Positions 30,628 through 36,315 of a stretch of DNA of 36,315 nt are shown in pieces. Under the pieces are notes generated by a model. It saw only the letters and a list, made by a program, of their open reading frames with translations. It was not told the origin of the DNA and made no database searches. Position numbers and translations under genes: made by a program. The number at the start of each line of letters is the position of its first letter. Within the stretch, counting starts at the first letter, position 1. Source of the stretch: an uncultured Micrococcales bacterium (GTDB lineage Bacteria > Actinomycetota > Actinomycetes > S36-B12 > UBA10799); NCBI GenBank assembly GCA_937952095.1, contig CALFYG010000085.1, positions 1 to 36,315 on the forward strand, read 5' to 3'.

Positions 30628-31656
30628 GTGAGGTGGGCTCGCGTTGTCGCAGGGTGCCTGGCCGCGGCGTGTGTCGGCGCCGTCTCACCTGCGGCCGCCG
30701 ACGACCTCGTGCGCTATCGAGGTCCGGTCGAGCACATCTTCTTCCACCCCCTGATGCCTGAGCCGCGGTACACGCTGCACCGCGGGACCCAGCCCGCCGA
30801 GTTCAACAAGTGGATGACCACGGCCAAGGAGTTCCGCGGGATCGTCCGGCAGTTGTACGCCAACGATTGGGTGCTGGTCGACCTCGAGTCCTTGTTCCGT
30901 GTGCGAAAGGACGGCTCGTTGCGGCGCGCACCGCTGCGCCTGCCCAAGGGCAAGAAGCCATTGGTCATATCGATCGATGACCTCAACTACCCGCAGTACA
31001 TGATCGACAACCACCTCAACTCAAAACTCGTGCTCGACGACGCCGGTGAGATCGCCGCACGACGGATCCGACCGGACGGGACGAAGGTCGTCTCCCGCGC
31101 ATCCGAGATCGTGCCGGTCCTCGATCGCTTCGTGGCCGAGCACCCGGACTTCTCGATCGACGGGGCGAAGGGGACCATCGCGTTGACCGGGTTCGAAGGC
31201 ATCCTCGGCTATCGCACATCAGGCGAGGGCAAGCGTGCGCGGGCCGAACAACGACGCGTCGCGCCGGTCGTCCAGCGGCTCAAGGACACAGGGTGGGCCT
31301 TCGGGTCGCACAGCTACTCACACCCGGACTTCGCGGCGTCCTCGTACACCCGCGTCGTGCAGGACACCGATCGGTGGGAGCGGTATGTCGAGCCGCTGAT
31401 CGGGGGCGACGCGCGGGTGTTCGTGTACCCCTACGGCTCGCCCGCTGCCGGTGCGAACCTCTCCTACCTGCGGAAGGCCGGGTTCCGGATCTTCTGCACC
31501 ATCGGCCCGACGGCTTCGACAACGGTCCGGGACGGGTATGCAGTGCAGGCGCGGGTGCACGTCGACGGCATGTCGATGATGAGTCAGAAGTCGATGCTCA
31601 AGCGGTTCTTCGACGCGGACTCGGTGCTCGACCCGCGGCGCCCGCCGTTACGGTAG
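30628..31656 (+). CDS. Secreted polysaccharide deacetylase-family protein
   Basis: 342 residues from GTG 30628 with a signal peptide (VVAGCLAAACVGAVSPAAA-DD). NodB-like motifs are present: SIDDLNYPQ (motif 1, Asp117/Asp118), FGSHSYSHPD (motif 2, His228/His232), and FVYPYGSPA (motif 3). The third insert (VEHIFFHPLMPEPRY) and length put it in the larger Firmicutes/actinobacterial PDA-like set. It should remove acetyl groups from a cell-envelope polysaccharide outside the cell. It ends at TAG 31654-31656, which starts the inverted repeat around the tandem array. Confidence 0.88.
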   Translation: MRWARVVAGCLAAACVGAVSPAAADDLVRYRGPVEHIFFHPLMPEPRYTLHRGTQPAEFNKWMTTAKEFRGIVRQLYANDWVLVDLESLFRVRKDGSLRRAPLRLPKGKKPLVISIDDLNYPQYMIDNHLNSKLVLDDAGEIAARRIRPDGTKVVSRASEIVPVLDRFVAEHPDFSIDGAKGTIALTGFEGILGYRTSGEGKRARAEQRRVAPVVQRLKDTGWAFGSHSYSHPDFAASSYTRVVQDTDRWERYVEPLIGGDARVFVYPYGSPAAGANLSYLRKAGFRIFCTIGPTASTTVRDGYAVQARVHVDGMSMMSQKSMLKRFFDADSVLDPRRPPLR

Positions 31657-31758
31657 CCGCGGGCGCACCCCGGTGAGAGGTTGACGGCTGTTTGGGACTA
31701 ACGGATGAGCGCGGGACTAGCGGATGAGCGCGGGACTAACGGATTGCAGCCCGCGGCT
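31655..31758. repeat. Three 19 bp tandem repeats inside a 10 bp inverted repeat
   Basis: AGCCGCGGGC (31655-31664) and GCCCGCGGCT (31749-31758) are a perfect inverted repeat that fills the gap between two convergent genes exactly, touching both stop codons. Inside are three head-to-tail 19 bp units beginning GGGACTAACGGATGAGCGC (31694-31712, 31713-31731, 31732-31750). Unit 2 differs by one base; unit 3 diverges in its last third. It may terminate both genes. Confidence 0.8.
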
Positions 31759-32426
31759 CAGCGCTCGGCAGCGGCCACAGCCGAGGCGATGACGTCGACC
31801 CCGGCCGGCTTGGCGCCCGCGGTCCAGTTGGTCGGGTCAGCCGCGTAAGGAGTCCCATAGACCGGGGTATCCGGCTGGCTGCGCCACGATTCAGCGAGAC
31901 CGCCGATGTCCACCGCGTCGTACCCGATGGTGTCCAGCAGCGCGGCGACACGTGCGGTGGCCGCGGGGTCGCCCGCGATGGGCAGCGCGCTGCGGTCGGC
32001 GGCGCCCGAGGAACGCCCGAGTACGGCGAGATGCTGGAAGAAGATGTTGTTGAAGGCCTTCACGACGTCGCTGCCCGAGAAATGCTGCGCCACGAGTTCC
32101 GAGGACGGAGTGCCTGCCACAAGGTCCGGGATCTCCCCGTCGCGTCCTGGGTAGTAGTTCATGGTGTCGATCAGCAACGTGCCGGTGAGCAGCCCCGGGT
32201 CGATCGACGTGTACTTGCCGAGTGGGATCGTCACCACCACGACATCGGCGCCCGCCGCATCTTCGGTGGTGCCCGCCCGAGCCTGTGCGCCGAGTCCAGC
32301 CACGAGTTCCGACAGGCTGTCGGGCCCCCGGCTGTTGCTCATCACCACCTCGTGCCCGGCGGCAACCGCCAGTCGTGCCACGGTGCTGCCGATGTTCCCG
32401 CTGCCGATGAATCCCCAGGTGGTCAT
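31758..32426 (-). CDS. F420:NADP oxidoreductase-like NAD(P)-binding protein
   Basis: 222 residues. The Rossmann motif TWGFIGSGNIGSTVARLAVAAG is followed by VVMSNSRGP, where the Ser-x-Ser/Arg after the second strand recognises NADP+. VVVVTIPLGKY and TLLIDTMNYYPGRDG match the F420-dependent NADP reductase family (NpdG/Fno). AFNNIFFQHLAVLGR lies in the F420-facing half. It would pass hydride between F420 and NADP. The C-terminal domain is retained. Convergent with the deacetylase gene. Confidence 0.88.
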   Translation of the reverse strand: MTTWGFIGSGNIGSTVARLAVAAGHEVVMSNSRGPDSLSELVAGLGAQARAGTTEDAAGADVVVVTIPLGKYTSIDPGLLTGTLLIDTMNYYPGRDGEIPDLVAGTPSSELVAQHFSGSDVVKAFNNIFFQHLAVLGRSSGAADRSALPIAGDPAATARVAALLDTIGYDAVDIGGLAESWRSQPDTPVYGTPYAADPTNWTAGAKPAGVDVIASAVAAAER

Positions 32427-32464
32427 GTCCGCCCCAACACACCGTCGCGCTAGAGCATTCCCGC

Positions 32465-32470
32465 TAGCCT
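32465..32470 (+). promoter_or_regulatory. -10 box (TAGCCT), leaderless-type
   Basis: TAGCCT, then GCCTGC (6 nt), then ATG 32477; no ribosome site. Confidence 0.45.
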
Positions 32471-32476
32471 GCCTGC

Positions 32477-33319
32477 ATGGCCCGCCGACAACGCTCGACC
32501 GTGGCCGGCCGGATCGATGTCACGTCGATGCTGCTTCGCGATCAGCGGGTGACGGTGCGCATCTACCTGCCCGCCGACTACGAGTGGTCCGACCGGGATC
32601 ACCGAGTGGTGTACATGTTCGACGCCCACAACCTCTTCGACCGCACAACCTCCACCTACAACAAGGAGTGGCGGGTCGACGAGTTCATGGAGGGGCTGTC
32701 GGCGGCGGGTGTGTATGAGCCGGCGATCGTGGTGGGTATCGACGCGCCCCAGAACCGTTACGACCGCTTCGCCATGTACAGCATCGGCGAATGGGAATAC
32801 CGGCGTCGGCCCGACACGAGACGTCTGCACCGCATCCACGGTTTCGGTGACGAGACAGCCGCCTTCCTCATGCGCACCGTGAAGCGCTACGTCGAGAAGA
32901 CGTACCGCGCCTCCCGCGACCGGGAGCGGATCGCCGTAGCGGGTTCGTCGATGGGCGGGTACATGGCGCTCTACGTCGGCGCCAGGTTCCAGCAGCAGGT
33001 TTCGAAGGTGATGGCGTTCTCGCCGGTGCTCATGGACTTCCCGATGCGGGGCTATGTGCTGCGCGACGAGATCGTTCGCGCGGGGGTTTCGCAGCCGCAG
33101 CGCATCTACGCGGACATGGGGGATCGGGAGGTGCTCGACTTCTGCGGCCCGCGCGAACTCCAGGATCATCTCGAGGAGGTCCGGCTCACCCTCCAACAGG
33201 CCGGACACAGTCAGGTGCGCACCCGTGTGGCGGCCGGGGACCGCCACGATGAGCGTGCCTGGGCGCGCCGCTTCCCCGGTGCCTATTTGTGGGCTTTCGA
33301 CGGTGTGGAGGCCGACTGA
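32477..33319 (+). CDS. Alpha/beta-hydrolase esterase (esterase D/Fes-like)
   Basis: 280 residues. It follows the putative-esterase (PF00756) pattern: VTVRIYLPADYEWSDRDHRV, YMFDAHNLFD, then the nucleophile elbow VAGSSMGGYMAL with Ser158 and the oxyanion loop. The catalytic Asp is probably in YADMGDRE and the His in AAGDRHDERAW. No signal peptide, so it is cytosolic. Relatives hydrolyse ester bonds of siderophores, S-formylglutathione or acyl groups; substrate not inferable. Confidence 0.88.
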   Translation: MARRQRSTVAGRIDVTSMLLRDQRVTVRIYLPADYEWSDRDHRVVYMFDAHNLFDRTTSTYNKEWRVDEFMEGLSAAGVYEPAIVVGIDAPQNRYDRFAMYSIGEWEYRRRPDTRRLHRIHGFGDETAAFLMRTVKRYVEKTYRASRDRERIAVAGSSMGGYMALYVGARFQQQVSKVMAFSPVLMDFPMRGYVLRDEIVRAGVSQPQRIYADMGDREVLDFCGPRELQDHLEEVRLTLQQAGHSQVRTRVAAGDRHDERAWARRFPGAYLWAFDGVEAD

Positions 33320-33374
33320 ATCGGCCTGTCGGCGGTCGACTTATCCTGAGATGTAGGGGAGACTGGGAGGGTCG

Positions 33375-35709
33375 ATGGATGCGCACCCGCCCTGGCGTGA
33401 AGACGTATTCGTGCGCCTGGGCGAAGGGTTGGTGGTCCAAGCCGACGACGGCAGGATCATCGACTGCAACGCGTCCGCCGAACGTATCCTCGGGCTGACA
33501 TATGACCAACTGACCGGCCGCGACTCGATGGATCCCCGATGGGCCGCGATGCACGAGGACGGCTCCCCTTTCGCCGGTGAGGACCACCCCGCGATGTTGG
33601 CGCTGCGTACCGGACAGCCTGTCCGCGACGTGGTCATGGGCGTGCACCGCCCAGACGGTTCGTACGCATGGATCCTCGTGTGCGCGGTGCCTCTCGACAG
33701 CGCCGGTGACGCCGCGGTGGTCGCATCGTTCACCGACATCACCAGAGAGAAGGAGCGGGCAGCCGATCGGCTGCGGGCGACGGTGGACTCGCTGCTGGAT
33801 CCGCACATCCTCTACCTGCCTGTGCGCGACGACGAAGGCGCGATCGCGGACATGCGATACGTCGAGGTCAACGATGCGGCGGCGGAGTTCACCGGTCACA
33901 CCCGCGAGGAGCTGGTCGGTGCAGTGGTGACCGATGTTTTCCCGGACCCAGCGAGCCGTCCCTTCCTCGACGATCTGATCAGAGTCGCGGTCGATGGCAC
34001 GCCGTACATCGCGGACAACCTTCGTATACCGGGCCCGGAACGCAGGATCGATGTGCGTGCCGTGCGCGTCGGGGTGTACGTCAGCGCCTCCTGGCGTGAC
34101 GTCACCGAGAGGTCGCAGGCGGCTGAGCGGCTCGCGGCCAGCGAGGAACTGTTCCGTGCTGCCATGGAGTCCGCTGTCACCGGGGTGGGTATCGCGGACC
34201 ATGACGGGAAGCTCGCGGTGGTCAACGACGCCTTCAGCGAGATGGTGCAGCGTGACGCGACCGCACTGTTCGGTCTGCCGTTGCCCGAGCTCGCGACGCC
34301 GGAGTTCGCCGGTGAACTGCGCGCCGCTCTTGACAGGCTGCGCGAGGGCCGCGATCACCAGATCGTTCTCGAGGGTGCACTCGAACGCGGTGATGGGTCG
34401 CAATGCTGGGTGCAGGCGGGTCTGGCCATTCTTCGCGCGTCGGACGAGCCCCGCGGTCTGCTGGTCCAGCTCAGTGACATCACCGGGGAGCACGAGGCCC
34501 GGGAAGCCCTGCAGCACCAGGCCTTCCACGATGCGCTGACCGGGCTGCGCAACCGGCCCTCGCTGCTGGATCTGTTGGAAGTCGAACTGCGCGATGCCAA
34601 GCGCAAGGGCTCCCGGGTGGGCGTGCTGTTCCTGGACCTGGACAACTTCAAGATCGTCAACGACTCTTTGGGGCATGCTGCCGGAGACGAGATCCTGAAG
34701 ACTGTCGCGCACCGCCTGCAGGCGGTAGTGCGACCACGCGACCACGCGGGCCGTTTCGGTGGTGATGAGTTCGTCGTCCTGGTCACCGATATCACCGAGC
34801 CCCGGCAGTTGGAACGGGTGGCGGATCGGGTGCTCAACGCCATTGCCGATGAGATCGTCGTCCAGGACCACCGGATCCTGCCGACGGCGTCGATCGGGCT
34901 GGCTCTGTCGAATGCGGACTCCACCTCGGAGAGCCTGCTGCGCGAATCCGACGCAGCTCTGTTCCGTGCCAAGGACGCCGGTCGATCGCGCTGGCAGTTC
35001 TTCGATGAGCAGATGCACGCCCATGCGCTGGAACGGATGACGCTTGAGGCGCAGATCAGGGAGGGCCTCGAACGCAATGAGTTCCTGGTCCACTACCAGC
35101 CCGTCGTCGACCTCGCGACGGGTAGGACGAGCCACTACGAGGCCTTGGTCCGTTGGCAGCACCCGACGCGGGGACTGCTCGCCGCCAGTGAGTTCGTCCC
35201 TGCTGCCGAAGTCTCCGGATCCCTGGTACCGCTCGGCGAGGTGGTGCTCGAGCAGGTCACCGATGCCCTCGCCGCGCATCCTGACCTGCCCGCTGTGAGC
35301 ATCAACGTCTCCGCCGTCCAATTGGCCGCGCCGCGCTGGATGGCCACGTTCCTCGAGACCCTCGGCAGGCGGGACGTGGACGCCCACCGCGTGATCCTGG
35401 AGATCACCGAGTCGGCTGTCCTGTCGCTGCTCGGTCCCGCGACGATGGATCTAGTCGTCCTGCAGGAGTACGGGGTCGGGATCCACATCGATGACTTCGG
35501 CACCGGCTTCTCATCCATCGCGCTGTTGCGGGAACTTCCCGTGACCGGACTGAAACTCGATGCCAGCTTCGTGCACGATCTGACCGCCCAGGCCAGCGCG
35601 TCCAACGCCTTGTCGGAGGGCCTCGCCGGGTTGGCGGATGGGTTGGATCTGATGTCCGTGGCGGAAGGGGTCGAGACGCAGGAGCAGGCCGATCTGCTCA
35701 AGGCCCAGC
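33375..35709 (+). CDS. PAS-GGDEF-EAL c-di-GMP protein, 3' end lost at chimeric joint
   Basis: GGGAGGG precedes ATG 33375. Two or three PAS-like domains occupy residues ~8-375 (FVRLGEGLVVQADDGRIIDCN and DHDGKLAVVNDAFSEMV mark them). GGDEF follows (GGDEF at 462-466, intact), with LTGLRNRPSLLDLLE and DNFKIVNDSLGH. The EAL domain has YEALVRW (589-591), IHIDDFGTGFSSI and SVAEGVETQEQADLL. Both active sites look complete, so it could both make and break c-di-GMP. After residue ~775 the expected C-terminal EAL sequence (usually G-C-x4-Q-G-Y) is replaced by TamA sequence, at LLKAQ-QRVADSGY. In the source genome the gene is presumably whole. Confidence 0.9.
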
Positions 35710-36005
35710 AGCGCGTGGCCGACAGCGGCTATTTCGACTCGGTGTTCATGTCGCTCGACACCAGCGGCCCCCCTCAGGCTGCGCCGGTGCGCGTGCAGGT
35801 GCGCGAAGCCAAGCTGCACAAACTGGTGTTGGGCGTGGGCGCCAGCACCGACAGTGGGGCCCGCCTGTCGGCCGAATTCACCGAGCGCAAACTGCCCTGG
35901 CTGGACTGGAAAGCCTTGTCCAAGCTGTCGCTGGACCGCGACACCAAGACCCTGAGCAGCGAACTCACCAGCCAGCCCGACAAGGACAACTGGCGCTGGG
36001 TCACC
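35703..36005 (+). pseudogene. Foreign TamA-like (outer-membrane assembly) fragment
   Basis: In frame with the EAL gene, ~100 residues read QQRVADSGYFDSVFMSLD, then APVRVQVREAKLHKLVLG and VGASTDSGARLSAEF, LSLDRDTKTLSSELT, RWVT. This is the POTRA end and beginning of the barrel of autotransporter-assembly factor TamA as found in Burkholderiales. Outer-membrane barrels do not occur in actinobacteria. It lacks both ends and has no start codon of its own. Best explained by contig chimerism, not by a real gene fusion. Confidence 0.8.
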
Positions 36006-36132
36006 AGGGAAAGAAAGCGTGGTGTTTGGTCAAAAAACAGCAGAAGCACTCAAAAAATTCCAAATTTCAAAAGGTATAAAACCAGTGGGTTATGTTGGGG
36101 CAGTCACTCGAAAAGTTTTAAATGCGATATAA
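35998..36132 (+). pseudogene. C-terminal fragment of a peptidoglycan-binding protein (foreign, AT-rich)
   Basis: In a frame different from the TamA piece the sequence reads GSPGKESVVFGQKTAEALKK, then FQISKGIKPVGYVGAVTRKV and stop TAA 36130-36132. This is the C-terminal half of a PG_binding_1 domain (GxxTxxALxxFQ). The wording is that common in Patescibacteria. Base composition drops sharply from here to the end. A short shared stretch (around 35994-36006) marks the joint. Confidence 0.75.
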
Positions 36133-36139
36133 TATGGAT

Positions 36140-36315
36140 ATGAAAAATAAAACATGGTTAATTGTAGGAGGTATTGTTGTAATTGCGCTTGTTTGGCTTG
36201 GAAGTTCATACAATGGTTTGGTTACAAAGAGCGAAGCTGTGACCACGCAATGGGCACAGGTAGAAACATCATATCAACGACGTTTCGATTTGATCCCAAA
36301 TCTCGTTGAATCTGT
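36140..36315 (+). CDS. lemA: LemA family protein, 5' part (foreign, runs off right edge)
   Basis: From ATG 36140 (or 36134, two codons earlier) the frame is open to the end of the window, 58 residues. A signal anchor (WLIVGGIVVIALVWLG) is followed by YNGLVTKSEAVTTQWAQVE and YQRRFDLIPNLVESV, diagnostic for LemA, a membrane-anchored helical protein. A/T-rich third positions show it belongs to a low-GC genome, together with the preceding peptidoglycan-binding fragment. It has no relation to the actinobacterial genes. Confidence 0.9.
   Translation, partial: MKNKTWLIVGGIVVIALVWLGSSYNGLVTKSEAVTTQWAQVETSYQRRFDLIPNLVES

Noticed and set aside
31694..31750. CRISPR-like array
   Set aside because: The 19 bp units are contiguous with no spacers and no cas gene nearby; they are simple tandem repeats.
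33186..35387. 733-codon open frame antisense to the esterase end and GGDEF-EAL gene
   Set aside because: Antisense shadow of a multi-domain gene with intact motifs; no motif or signal in the antisense product.
33375..36143. A genuine 922-residue GGDEF-EAL-TamA fusion protein
   Set aside because: The EAL domain is cut before its end, TamA is cut at both ends, and an outer-membrane barrel does not fit the host; the frame match is fortuitous.

Overview
The first ~35.7 kb is a single, gene-dense, high-GC stretch of an actinobacterial chromosome. The main clues are strong G/C third-position use, many GTG starts, a DUF222/HNH (13E12-type) protein, two proteins of F420-associated families, an Arr rifampin ADP-ribosyltransferase, NarL-type two-component signalling, actinobacterial-style secreted proteins and lipoproteins, and many start codons that sit 6-7 nt after a TANNNT -10 box (leaderless transcription). 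I cannot name a genus. The last ~600 bp do not belong to the same organism: the reading frame passes from an actinobacterial EAL domain into a betaproteobacterial-like TamA fragment (~35.70 kb), then into an AT-rich Patescibacteria-like peptidoglycan-binding/LemA segment (~36.0 kb). This is best read as a contig-end chimera, which suggests metagenomic or single-cell assembly.

Layout. 0-5.2 kb: 5' end of a secreted protein (-), tRNA-Thr(CGT), a Rieske protein (-), a secreted protein (-), a lipoprotein, the HNH/DUF222 protein, and a DUF3291 gene coupled to a small unknown gene. 5.3-9.5 kb: PLP-dependent Orn/Lys/Arg decarboxylase-family enzyme (-), a YbhN/UPF0104 flippase-like membrane protein, a ChaB-Rho_N protein, a wreck of an ABC exporter ATPase embedded among short palindromic repeats, and an SRPBCC protein (-). 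9.7-14.8 kb: renalase-like FAD oxidoreductase, LURP-one-like protein, small membrane protein (-), a two-gene secreted cassette, and a NarL-type sensor kinase/response regulator pair. 14.8-20.1 kb: Arr (-), fumarase C, MBL-fold hydrolase (-), deazaflavin (F420) oxidoreductase (-), a secreted protein, a cupin (-). 20.4-26.6 kb: a region rich in regulators and transporters: CGNR zinc-finger protein opposite an EamA exporter, an SDR opposite a tiny ORF, a Gpx-MarR/OhrR operon opposite an MFS transporter, a small membrane protein and an Rrf2-type regulator sharing an operator, and a STAS/SpoIIAA-like protein. 26.8-33.3 kb: Gfo/Idh/MocA oxidoreductase, ZIP-like transporter, lipoprotein, 14-TM MFS exporter (-), polysaccharide deacetylase, F420:NADP-type oxidoreductase (-), esterase. 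33.4-35.7 kb: a PAS-GGDEF-EAL c-di-GMP protein cut off by the chimeric joint.

The most interesting non-coding structure is a ~139 bp element present twice, 19 kb apart (1084-1222 and 20213-20350). Each copy carries four CCCA-N4-TGGG-type palindromes at conserved spacings (31, 54-55 and 41 bp), and the terminal arms co-vary so that the outer inverted repeat stays perfect. Other structures are a REP-like ~20 bp repeat family bracketing the ABC wreck, three perfect-length 19 bp tandem repeats inside an inverted repeat at 31.66-31.76 kb, and divergent promoters whose -10 boxes or operators overlap. No CRISPR array, rRNA, phage module or intact insertion sequence was seen.
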